From JAYVJM01 sp043769275 (lineage in GTDB: Bacteria; Pseudomonadota; Gammaproteobacteria; Pseudomonadales; UBA7239): a DNA stretch of 12,204 nucleotides. How positions within the stretch are numbered: the first letter of the stretch is position 1; every line of letters starts with the position of its first letter. The DNA lies in assembly GCA_043769275.1 (NCBI GenBank), contig JAYVJM010000108.1, positions 1 to 12,204 on the forward strand, read 5' to 3'. The notes beneath the pieces were generated by a model that searched no databases, was not told the origin of the DNA, and saw nothing but the letters and a program-made list of their open reading frames with translations. Shown one piece after another: positions 1-5,704 of the stretch. Position numbers and translations under genes: made by a program.

Positions 1-132
1 CCACAACCCCACCGCCTCAGCAATAGTAACAACACACCAAACGCTGTAGCTAGATTAGGCGTGTTCATAATTCAGACGATAAAGTTGGCAGTTGCCTGAT
101 GGTTTGGTGTCCAGAATTGACAGCACATGTCA
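1..132. other. Unassigned sequence at left edge
   Basis: I see no gene that I can recognise here. A 9-bp inverted repeat (ACACCAAAC at 34-42 against GTTTGGTGT at 102-110) spans most of the segment. The minus strand has a short open stretch ending in TAA near position 57 that could be the C-terminus of an unknown protein, but it is too short to assign. The segment ends abruptly where the typA-like fragment begins at 133. Confidence 0.4.
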
Positions 133-253
133 CTGCATTTGAAACGGGCCGTCACGGTCGACGTTAGGCGGCTTCACGCGATCAACAATCATCTGCAATA
201 GCGGTGTCATGTCTTCCGCCATTGCATCAGGCTCAGGGCCGGCGATGCCGTTC
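133..253 (-). pseudogene. Duplicated internal fragment of typA
   Basis: This 121-bp block matches 2680-2800 inside the intact typA gene of the same window, in the same orientation. There are only four differences, at 205, 217, 232 and 235. It would encode about TypA residues 173-213, between the G domain and domain II, including the segment around DRVKPPNVDRDGPF. All four differences fall on third codon positions and are synonymous (Thr, Ala, Glu, Pro codons). The reading frame stops at once: plus positions 130-132 give TGA directly after the match. It cannot make a functional product. The pattern suggests that the donor was a typA allele evolving under selection rather than a copy decaying in place. 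Confidence 0.9.
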
Positions 254-254
254 G

Positions 255-437
255 GCGGCGTCACAGGATGTGCAATCGGCGGTACTAGTTCAGATCACAC
301 ACAATAACGCCTTGCTGGGCGGCCTTGCCATTGGCAGCTTCAGTGCAGATCGTTATCGCAATACGATTGGCACACTGTTTTTGACGTATATCGGAGAGGC
401 ACTAAACCGCATTATTCCGCAGTTTATGCGCGGCTGA
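255..437 (+). pseudogene. 3' remnant of a DUF484-family gene
   Basis: About 60 codons ending in TGA (435-437) encode a C-terminus with the features of DUF484 (GAF-like) proteins: a hydrophobic strand (AVLVQI), then LGGLAIGS, then a Tyr/Phe-Arg segment, then IGTLFLTYIGEALNRI. DUF484 proteins are normally above 200 aa and in gammaproteobacteria often sit between dapF and xerC. Here everything upstream is missing, and the frame runs directly into the antisense typA fragment. The only possible in-frame start is a GTG at 204 inside that fragment, with no ribosome binding site, so I call it a truncated pseudogene. Neither dapF nor xerC is visible. The family assignment rests on my reading of the C-terminal pattern and is likely but not certain. 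Confidence 0.6.
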
Positions 438-454
438 TTGGTATTTTTGGCAGA

Positions 455-790
455 CTAAATACCATCCTCGGCGACGGTTCTATCAATTTGCAGCAGTTCT
501 ATCGGCGCGCCGTTATCTTCAATAAACGCCACGATAACACCCGCGCTTGGGTTATTTGGAGCGATAATCACCTTTTTGCCTTTAATCGCCTCTTGTATGT
601 CGTCCACTTCAAACGCTACATGCGCGACGGTTTTTACCAAGTCTGGATAAGGCGCATCGTGTTCATAACGCGTCCATTCCACACCATAAGGATTTTTCCC
701 ATAGCCGCTGACGTACATTTTCAAATGCGGCAGATGGATTTCATCTTTTAGTTTTTCTTGGGTGGGAATGCCGAGGTGGTGGTATTTCAT
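455..790 (-). CDS. VOC family (glyoxalase/bleomycin-resistance fold) protein
   Basis: A 111-residue protein of the vicinal-oxygen-chelate superfamily, probably cytoplasmic. It opens with MKYHHLGIPT, typical of a first VOC beta strand with its metal-ligand His. It later has VKTVAHVAFEVDD (second conserved His region, about residues 53-65) and ends with a strand containing GVIVAFIEDNGAPIELLQ, whose Glu is the usual last metal ligand. One betaalphabetabetabeta repeat pair fits this length. The start at 790 is preferred over a GTG at 805 because a GGAG lies about 8 bases upstream of it and the family begins here. It follows the amber-interrupted lipoprotein gene by 33 bp on the same strand and may be cotranscribed with it. 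The substrate cannot be predicted; dimerising lyase, isomerase or binding roles are all possible. Confidence 0.75.
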   Translation of the reverse strand: MKYHHLGIPTQEKLKDEIHLPHLKMYVSGYGKNPYGVEWTRYEHDAPYPDLVKTVAHVAFEVDDIQEAIKGKKVIIAPNNPSAGVIVAFIEDNGAPIELLQIDRTVAEDGI

Positions 791-823
791 GGCCTGTCTC
801 CGCACGATGAGGGCGCGGAAAGC

Positions 824-1333
824 TTATTCGCTATTCATACTGAACGCCATATTATTTTGTATTTTCTGGGCAGCTTGTTCCTTTGGTGTTTCTTTGAATA
901 TCCACCCGCTGCTGTTTTTATTAGCCGCCACGTATGTGGCTTGGCCAATCAAGCCTAAAATAATACCCGATTCAACATAAGCCTCGTTTACCAAAACCTC
1001 TATGTAGTATTCGTTTCCACTAGCAATGTCTTTTTCTATCGTATGCGTGCCTGGTGTCCCTTTGTTGTCGGCGGTGATAGTAATGTGTCGTCCGGCTTTT
1101 ACGTCTATAAAAAAATACGCGTTATTTCCACACTCGCCAACCTTATTGTTATTGATATGTATGGCGGCATCAGCACCGCGACTCATAAATCTAGAATCTC
1201 TATAGAAGAACAGGCGGGCATTATCCTTGCCAGCGGACGGAACCATTGGTTGGTACTACTTATATTTTGACCCTGATGCTGCACACCCCATTAGAAGTAT
1301 TACAAATAACAGCAATGGAATAATTTTTTTCAT
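824..1333 (-). pseudogene. DUF2846-type lipoprotein gene interrupted by an amber codon
   Basis: The reading frame starts at ATG 1333-1331 behind a strong AGGGGG ribosome site. It encodes a lipoprotein signal peptide (MKKIIPLLLFVILLMGC; lipobox LMGC, Cys17) followed by ASGSKYK, and then meets TAG at 1258-1256 (codon 26). The same frame continues with YQPMVPSAGKDNARLFFYR and runs open to TAA at 824-826. The downstream part resembles DUF2846 proteins: ARLFFYR strand, a VGECGNNAYFFIDV segment, AGRH, and SGNEYYIEV. The whole frame would be 169 aa, a normal size for the family. Everything except one base looks intact, so this is a very recent pseudogene, a read-through case, or a sequence error. 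The downstream internal ATG at 1246 lacks an export signal. Confidence 0.75.
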
Positions 1334-1389
1334 TTTGATGCCCCCTATTTATTTTTTTGTTTTTCGGAAAATTCTTTGTCCCTGACACC

Positions 1390-1440
1390 CAATTATTACA
1401 AGGCATAAATTATCACAAGGCGTAAATTATCACAAGGCAT
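1390..1440. repeat. 17-bp tandem repeat, three units
   Basis: Three consecutive 17-base units (1390-1406, 1407-1423, 1424-1440) share the core AAATTATCACAAGGCAT. The second has GCGT at its end and the first has two changes. They lie between the typA terminator hairpin and the lipoprotein promoter region. There are no spacers, so it is not a CRISPR. A role as operator repeats or as simple slippage cannot be told apart. Confidence 0.8.
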
Positions 1441-1475
1441 AAAGCCGCGTGCATCATGGCGACTGCACGGGCTTT
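1441..1475 (-). terminator. Hairpin terminator downstream of typA
   Basis: The arms AAAGCCGCGTGCA (1441-1453) and TGCACGGGCTTT (1464-1475) pair over 12 bp with one bulged G and a 10-nt loop. The hairpin begins about 20 bp past the typA stop. The typA-sense RNA has a run of A before it and UUUAU after it, a modest U tract. On the plus strand it is followed by five T, so it may act in both directions. Confidence 0.6.
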
Positions 1476-1494
1476 TTAACATCCGACAAACCGC

Positions 1495-3318
1495 TTATTT
1501 TGGTGCGCGTTTACGCTCATTTTCTGTGAGCATTTTTTTCCGCACACGAATAAAGTGTGGCGTAACTTCTACCAGCTCATCGTCTTCAATAAACTCCAGC
1601 GCCTGTTCTAACGAATGGCGAATCGGCGGGCTGAGTACGATGTTTTCGTCGGTACCGGCGGCGCGAATATTCGTCAACTGCTTGGCTTTGGTGGGGTTAA
1701 CCACCATGTCATTACCGCGTGAGTGCAGGCCGATAATCTGCCCTTCGTAGACCTCTACCGCGTGGTCGATAAAGAGCCTTCCGCGCTCTTGGATGTTAAA
1801 CAACGAGTAGCCCAACGCTTTGCCGGTACACATAGAAACCAGTACGCCGTTGGCGCGCTTGGCCAGTTCGCCCGCTTTGGCGGGGCCATAGTGGTCAAAC
1901 ACCGAGGTCATGATGCCGGAACCGGATGTCATTGTGAGAAAGGCGTTGCGGAAGCCAATCAACCCACGAGAAGGGGACAAATAATCCAGTCGCACACGGC
2001 CTTTGCCGTCCATTTCCATGTTTTTCAGTTCCGCTTTACGGCGACCCATTTCCTCCATTACCGAACCTTGGTGCTGCTCTTCAACGTCGATTACCACCTG
2101 CTCGAAAGGCTCGTGCAGCACGCCGTCAATTTCTTTAGTAATAACAACCGGACGCGATACGCCCATCTCAAAACCTTCGCGGCGCATGTTTTCGATCAGC
2201 ACCGACAAGTGCAACTCACCACGACCCGACACATTAAAGCGGTCTGGCGTATCGCCAGGCACCACACGCAGCGCCACATTGTGCAGCAGTTCACGCTCAA
2301 GCCGTTCTTTGATATTACGACTGGTGACGAATTTGCCGTCTTTGCCCACGAAAGGCGAATCGTTGACTTGGAATGTCATGCCGACGGTTGGTTCATCGAC
2401 AATCAAAGGCGGCAGTGCTTCAGGCGCGTCTGGATGGCACACGGTGTCGGAAATATTCAAGCCGGCAATGCCGGAGATGCAGATAATATCGCCTGCAAAG
2501 GCTTCGGGCACTTCCACGCGCTCCAGCCCCAAATGCCCCATCACCTGCAAAATACGCCCCGTTTTTATCGAGCCATCAACACCGACAATTTTCACTTGGC
2601 TGTTGGTTTTCACCGAGCCGCGTGAGATGCGGCCAATGCCGATAATGCCCACGTAGCTGTTGTAATCCAGCGCGGAAATCTGCATTTGAAACGGGCCGTC
2701 ACGGTCGACGTTAGGCGGCTTCACGCGATCAACAATCATCTGCAATAGCGGAGTCATGTCTTCAGCCATTGCATCAGGTTCGGGGCCGGCGATGCCGTTC
2801 AATGCCGAGGCATACATAATGGGGAAGTCTAACTGCTCGTCGGTTGCGCCCAATTTATCAAACAAATCAAAAACTTGATCCAACGCCCAATGCGGACGTG
2901 CGCCGTTACGGTCAACCTTGTTAATTACCACGATCGGATTCAAGCCGTTTTCAAAGGCTTTTTTGGTCACAAAACGGGTTTGCGGCATAGGGCCGTCCAC
3001 TGCGTCAACCAGCAACAGAACGGAATCGACCATCGACAAAACGCGCTCCACTTCACCACCAAAATCGGCGTGGCCGGGGGTATCGACGATGTTGATGTGG
3101 TAGCCATTCCATTCAATGGCGGTGTTTTTGGCCAGAATAGTGATGCCGCGTTCTTTTTCCTGATCATTGCTGTCCATGATGCGCTCTACGTCCTGCGCAC
3201 GGCGATCCAGCGTGCCAGACTGACGCAGCAGCTTGTCAACCAGCGTGGTTTTGCCGTGGTCGACATGGGCAATAATGGCGATATTGCGCAGCTTTTTAAC
3301 TGAATTATTGGTAGGCAT
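1495..3318 (-). CDS. typA: Translational GTPase TypA/BipA
   Basis: A 607-residue ribosome-binding GTPase of the EF-G/LepA class that helps 50S assembly and growth under stress and cold. The G motifs are clear: AHVDHGKT (17-24), RGITI (57-61, switch I/G2), DTPGH (79-83) and NKVD (133-136). Domain II, the EF-G-like domains and the TypA-specific C-terminal domain follow. That last domain holds GRLFIDHAVEVYEGQIIG and the late segment QALEFIEDDELVEVTPHFIR. The length is normal. The start at 3318 is chosen because homologues begin just before the LRNIAIIAHVDHGKT block. The -10 box at 3362-3367 also rules out the longer forms. The ribosome site is weak. It is divergent from the A-rich RNA gene and followed by a hairpin at 1441-1475. 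A 121-bp fragment of the same gene recurs at 133-253. Confidence 0.97.
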   Translation of the reverse strand: MPTNNSVKKLRNIAIIAHVDHGKTTLVDKLLRQSGTLDRRAQDVERIMDSNDQEKERGITILAKNTAIEWNGYHINIVDTPGHADFGGEVERVLSMVDSVLLLVDAVDGPMPQTRFVTKKAFENGLNPIVVINKVDRNGARPHWALDQVFDLFDKLGATDEQLDFPIMYASALNGIAGPEPDAMAEDMTPLLQMIVDRVKPPNVDRDGPFQMQISALDYNSYVGIIGIGRISRGSVKTNSQVKIVGVDGSIKTGRILQVMGHLGLERVEVPEAFAGDIICISGIAGLNISDTVCHPDAPEALPPLIVDEPTVGMTFQVNDSPFVGKDGKFVTSRNIKERLERELLHNVALRVVPGDTPDRFNVSGRGELHLSVLIENMRREGFEMGVSRPVVITKEIDGVLHEPFEQVVIDVEEQHQGSVMEEMGRRKAELKNMEMDGKGRVRLDYLSPSRGLIGFRNAFLTMTSGSGIMTSVFDHYGPAKAGELAKRANGVLVSMCTGKALGYSLFNIQERGRLFIDHAVEVYEGQIIGLHSRGNDMVVNPTKAKQLTNIRAAGTDENIVLSPPIRHSLEQALEFIEDDELVEVTPHFIRVRKKMLTENERKRAPK

Positions 3319-3361
3319 AAGTAAGAGGAACCAAAGAGGTGGGAGTGGACGAAAGGCGGAC

Positions 3362-3367
3362 ATTATA
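3362..3367 (-). promoter_or_regulatory. typA promoter -10 box
   Basis: The minus strand reads TATAAT here, a perfect sigma-70 -10 hexamer, about 44 bases ahead of the typA start codon. The -35 region is poor: AAGACG at 17-bp spacing matches 3 of 6 bases. The predicted start of transcription near 3354 gives a leader of about 36 nt. This is a prediction from sequence only. Confidence 0.55.
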
Positions 3368-3460
3368 CGGATGCGAGGCAGGCGCGTCTTCCTACAGACT
3401 TTTCCAGCCACATCAGGCTTGTATCTGGATTGGAAAACAAGGCTGCCAGTGGCTTGCACT

Positions 3461-3540
3461 TGTTACCTGACACAAAACAGCAAAAAAACGGTAACAACAG
3501 TGGGTATATCGGTAACAGATCAAGGCGAGCACAGGTAACG
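3461..3540 (+). promoter_or_regulatory. Cluster of GTAACA/TGTTAC half-sites (candidate CbrB-type enhancer)
   Basis: TGTTACC lies at 3461-3467, GGTAACA at 3490-3496, GGTAACA at 3511-3517 and GGTAACG at 3534-3540. The three GGTAAC copies start 21 and 23 bp apart, about two helical turns each. They lie roughly 84 to 157 bp ahead of the predicted sigma-54 transcription start, the usual place for an enhancer-binding protein. The half-sites resemble, as far as I recall, those reported for the CbrB response regulator at crcZ promoters in Pseudomonas. That match is from memory and needs confirming. Confidence 0.6.
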
Positions 3541-3559
3541 CACTTCAGCCACAAAAAAC

Positions 3560-3572
3560 CAACCACCTGATT
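3560..3572 (-). promoter_or_regulatory. IHF consensus site
   Basis: On the minus strand the sequence AATCAGGTGGTTG fits the IHF consensus WATCARNNNNTTR at every defined position. A run of seven T precedes it on the same strand (plus 3581-3587), as at high-affinity IHF sites with an A/T tract. It lies between the GTAACA cluster and the -24/-12 element, where IHF bends DNA at sigma-54 promoters. Confidence 0.6.
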
Positions 3573-3591
3573 TACATCACAAAAAAACAAA

Positions 3592-3607
3592 TGGCACAGG
3601 CATTGCT
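3592..3607 (+). promoter_or_regulatory. Sigma-54 (-24/-12) promoter
   Basis: TGGCACAGGCATTGCT matches the RpoN consensus TGGCAC-N5-TTGCW completely, with GG at 3593-3594 and GC at 3605-3606 in the required spacing. The predicted transcription start is about 3618, just before the A-rich segment. No coding region follows on this strand until past the terminator at 3905, so the promoter appears dedicated to a non-coding RNA. Confidence 0.85.
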
Positions 3608-3617
3608 AATACTTAAT

Positions 3618-3905
3618 TGTGAAACAAGAATAACAACAAAGCCAAATAAGAATAACAACAAGAATAACGATAAAGAATAAAAAAACATACAAATTAACGT
3701 AAGAAAGGCAAGAAGAGTCAGGAAGGAAAGAAAGGGGTGAGCCAATAACAACAATTAAAATAACGAGATCGGCGAACAAAAATAAACAAGAAGAAAAGAA
3801 GAAGTAAGAACGAATAATAAGAAAAATAGAGCAAGACACGTCGAAGACAGGCCGCAAGGCCAATACGCAAAAAGCCAGAGTGGTTATTCAGCTCTGGCTT
3901 TTTGC
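3618..3905 (+). ncRNA. A-rich CrcZ/CrcY-like Hfq-decoy small RNA (candidate)
   Basis: The predicted transcript is about 288 nt, starting from the sigma-54 promoter at 3592-3607 and ending in the terminator at 3867-3905. It is strikingly A-rich and poor in structure. AAYAAYAA motifs, the Hfq/Crc catabolite-activity signature, occur at 3629-3639, 3651-3661, 3744-3754 and 3813-3820, within many looser A-R-N repeats. A small GGCC-GCAA-GGCC hairpin (3850-3861) precedes the terminator. In Pseudomonas, CrcZ/CrcY are RNAs of this type. They are made from CbrB- and RpoN-dependent promoters and bind Hfq (with Crc) to relieve catabolite repression. No protein-coding frame with a ribosome site is visible on the plus strand. 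The functional class is inferred from this combination and not from sequence alignment. The typA neighbourhood differs from the cbrB-pcnB context I know for crcZ. Confidence 0.72.
3867..3905. terminator. Strong intrinsic terminator, likely bidirectional
   Basis: The arms GCAAAAAGCCAGAG (3867-3880) and CTCTGGCTTTTTGC (3892-3905) form a perfect 14-bp stem with an 11-nt loop. The stem carries five A on one side and five T on the other. It therefore works as a terminator for the small RNA on the plus strand and for the CoA-pyrophosphatase/DUF1289 transcript coming from the minus strand. Confidence 0.9.
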
Positions 3906-3962
3906 TGTCAGGCCGACAAAAAACGGCGCAGCATGAACGGAAAATCACCTATTGGGTGAAAA

Positions 3963-4007
3963 CCCGTTCGCCCCTGAGTAGCGCGCACTTCGGGCGTATC
4001 GAAGGGC
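3963..4007. repeat. Degenerate GTTCGCCC...TCGAAGGG intergenic repeat
   Basis: The segment CCGTTCGCCCCTGAGTAGCG through GTATCGAAGGGC resembles a short dispersed repeat common between genes in gammaproteobacteria. Related copies lie at 5070-5100, 6868-6928 and 12078-12106. It lies just downstream of the DUF1289 gene. No function is assigned. Confidence 0.55.
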
Positions 4008-4044
4008 TTGCATCGCTCAACTGCTTTTTTAGGATAAATCGCGG

Positions 4045-4257
4045 CTAGATAAAGGGGTTGTTTTTTGCCGCACGTTGCATGCAATCCGCCAGAATGGTTT
4101 TGCGCTCGGCATCACCGGCTTGCGACCAACATGTAATTTCTGCCGCTGTGCGCAAACAACCCACACACACGTCATTTGCATCCAATGCACAAATAGAAAT
4201 ACAAGGCGAGCCAACAGCCTGTGTTACCGCACCTTTTTCTTTGCTAATGCTAATCAT
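4045..4257 (-). CDS. DUF1289 family cysteine-rich small protein
   Basis: A 70-residue cytoplasmic protein with the DUF1289 signature: SPC at 17-19, then C23, C31 and C34 (C-x3-C-x7-C-x2-C), followed by a conserved Trp in EITCWSQAGDAERKTIL. The four cysteines suggest metal or Fe-S binding, which is inference. The start at 4257 is chosen because its ATG overlaps the stop of the upstream gene as ATGA, the mark of translational coupling. An in-frame ATG at 4272 is possible but would lie deeper inside that gene. DUF1289 proteins are often next to CoA-pyrophosphatase or other housekeeping genes; their exact role is not established. The transcript would end at the 3867-3905 terminator. Confidence 0.85.
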   Translation of the reverse strand: MISISKEKGAVTQAVGSPCISICALDANDVCVGCLRTAAEITCWSQAGDAERKTILADCMQRAAKNNPFI

Positions 4258-4892
4258 TTCGCAGGCATCCAATCTTGCGGAACGGCCGTTCCATGCGTGG
4301 CTTGTGCCAGTGCCTCAATGCCGGTGCTGATGTCTCTGTCCAAAACGCGGTTCATAAAATTCACCAAAATAATCGCCGTGACTCCCCAAATGTGATGCCC
4401 TTGCCAATCCCAGCACGGCACGGCAATTTGGTGCCCGTTCACCGTGCCACAATCGGTACGCAAACGCTGATCGCGCAGAAAAAAATCCAGCGGGACGCGG
4501 AAGATGCAGTCAATTTCAGCCGGATTAGCCGCCAGCAACACCACAGCCGGCACGATGCCAACGACCGGTGTTACCTTGATGCCAAAGCGCGTCACCATGG
4601 AATCCAGCGCGCCTAGCACTTCCACCGCCGATGGGTTTAAATCAATTTCTTCGCGGCTCTCACGCAATGCTGTGGCGAACAAAGAATCATCCTGCCGATC
4701 AATCATGCCGCCCGGCAAAGCCACTTCACCGCTATGGCGCGACAGTGTTTGCGCGCGTTTGGTTAAAATAATGTGCGGTTCGGCTTCATCCGTTAAAGCC
4801 AAAAGCACTGCCGCTTCCTGCCCCATATGGCCAAGCGCCCAATGGTCAATAGGGTTTAGGTTAGGTAGGCGCTGGCGTAATTGTTTTATCAT
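4254..4892 (-). CDS. Nudix hydrolase, CoA pyrophosphatase (NudL-like)
   Basis: A 212-residue Nudix protein that should cleave CoA or its derivatives to 3',5'-ADP and 4'-phosphopantetheine. The CoA-pyrophosphatase motif appears as ILTKRAQTLSRHSGEVALPGG (residues 42-62). It is followed directly by the Nudix helix with D68-D69 and LRESREEIDL (76-85), which holds the metal-binding RE..EE. The C-terminal WGVTAIILVNF is also typical. The start at 4892 (MIKQLRQRLP) has an AGAGA site and gives the usual family length; the frame is open further upstream to 5063 but without family similarity. The stop overlaps the DUF1289 start. The gene is divergent from the MaoC-like gene with 235 bp between. Confidence 0.9.
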   Translation of the reverse strand: MIKQLRQRLPNLNPIDHWALGHMGQEAAVLLALTDEAEPHIILTKRAQTLSRHSGEVALPGGMIDRQDDSLFATALRESREEIDLNPSAVEVLGALDSMVTRFGIKVTPVVGIVPAVVLLAANPAEIDCIFRVPLDFFLRDQRLRTDCGTVNGHQIAVPCWDWQGHHIWGVTAIILVNFMNRVLDRDISTGIEALAQATHGTAVPQDWMPAK

Positions 4893-5069
4893 CTGCGCGT
4901 CTCTGTAAATTATCGGATAGTGCAACACATTTCCCACAGACTGGCGAGAGCCCGTGTTGTTTAATGCGACGTAAAACAGGGCAAAACCTGTGTTTCCGGC
5001 TTCGAATACAGCGATAATGCCGCCGCCGAATACCCCGCACCAAGATAAAGAATAGCCACGCAAGTGCTT

Positions 5070-5100
5070 GTCGTGAGCCTGTCGAGGTACGGATACGAAC
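5070..5100. repeat. Degenerate TGAGCCTGTCGA intergenic repeat
   Basis: GTCGTGAGCCTGTCGAGGTA followed by CGGATACGAAC resembles the same dispersed repeat seen at 3963, 6868 and 12078. It sits between the divergent CoA-pyrophosphatase and MaoC-like genes (4893-5127). I see no other clear feature in that 235-bp gap. Confidence 0.4.
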
Positions 5101-5127
5101 CCAAAAACATACCTGCGGAGAATACCT

Positions 5128-5595
5128 ATGCAACAGTACCGTTATGACGACATTGAGGGTTTACAGAAAATAGTGGCCGCTCACCCGGGCGAGTGGTCCA
5201 ACGCCGTGGAAATTACACAGGCGATGGTTAATCAATTTGCCGAACTAACCGGCGACGATTACTGGCTGCACACAGACCCCGAACGCTGCAAAAAAGAAAG
5301 CCCCTTTGGCGCCCCCATCGCGCACGGTTTTTTGACGCTGGTTTTACTGCCAAAAATGCAAACAGCTTCAACGTGGGAAGTAACCGGCTACAACCACATG
5401 ATGAACTACGGCTCGAACAAACTGCGTTTTACGGGTGCCGTGCCAGTGGGCGGCAAAATCCATTCTCGCTCGCATGTGGTGTCTGTCACCAAAACACCCA
5501 AAGGCCAAACCTGTGTGACAATGGAGCAGCATATTCATGTCGTCGGGCAAGAAAAACCGGCTGTGATCTACGAATTGATGTTTATGTACATGTAG
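5128..5595 (+). CDS. MaoC-like (R)-specific enoyl-CoA hydratase
   Basis: A 155-residue single hot-dog-fold protein of the MaoC/hydratase-2 family, predicted to hydrate enoyl-CoA substrates to (R)-3-hydroxyacyl-CoA. The catalytic pair is seen as D43 and H48 in FAELTGDDYWLHTDPERC (D-x4-H). It is followed by GAPIAHGFLTLVLL and by NYGSNKLRFTGAVPVGGKI, both standard for the fold. The start is supported by GGAG 8 bases upstream. Its substrate is not shown by the sequence; PHA-precursor supply and branched or unusual acyl-CoA breakdown are both possible. No other fatty-acid gene lies next to it. The response-regulator gene begins 109 bp later on the same strand and may have its own promoter. Confidence 0.9.
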   Translation: MQQYRYDDIEGLQKIVAAHPGEWSNAVEITQAMVNQFAELTGDDYWLHTDPERCKKESPFGAPIAHGFLTLVLLPKMQTASTWEVTGYNHMMNYGSNKLRFTGAVPVGGKIHSRSHVVSVTKTPKGQTCVTMEQHIHVVGQEKPAVIYELMFMYM

Positions 5596-5704
5596 TACCA
5601 TGTAGCACCGTCCGGCGTTCGCATCGGCGTTGACCCACGGTAGCACCAGCACTATCTATACTCTTGCATAGCGATCTGTCAGTTTTCCTACGGGTGAGTC
5701 GCAC

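Noticed and set aside
162..169. GTTAGGC, which fits the attC core GTTRRRY
   Set aside because: It is part of the typA coding fragment and also occurs in the intact gene. No matching RYYYAAC partner or integrase is seen.
758..1270. Plus-strand open frames opposite the lipoprotein gene
   Set aside because: They are antisense to a frame with signal peptide, lipobox and family similarity, and lack their own support.
1723..2625. A 300-codon open frame on the plus strand
   Set aside because: It lies entirely antisense to typA, is rich in His/Arg/Gln as expected from a shadow frame, and has no ribosome site or family resemblance.
3319..3459. N-terminal extension of typA
   Set aside because: The added residues lack family resemblance, and the -10 box at 3362-3367 lies within this stretch.
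3572..3948. Several short minus-strand open frames rich in Leu/Phe
   Set aside because: They are the complement of the A-rich RNA gene. Their translations are low-complexity Phe/Leu strings without ribosome sites, and they cross the terminator.
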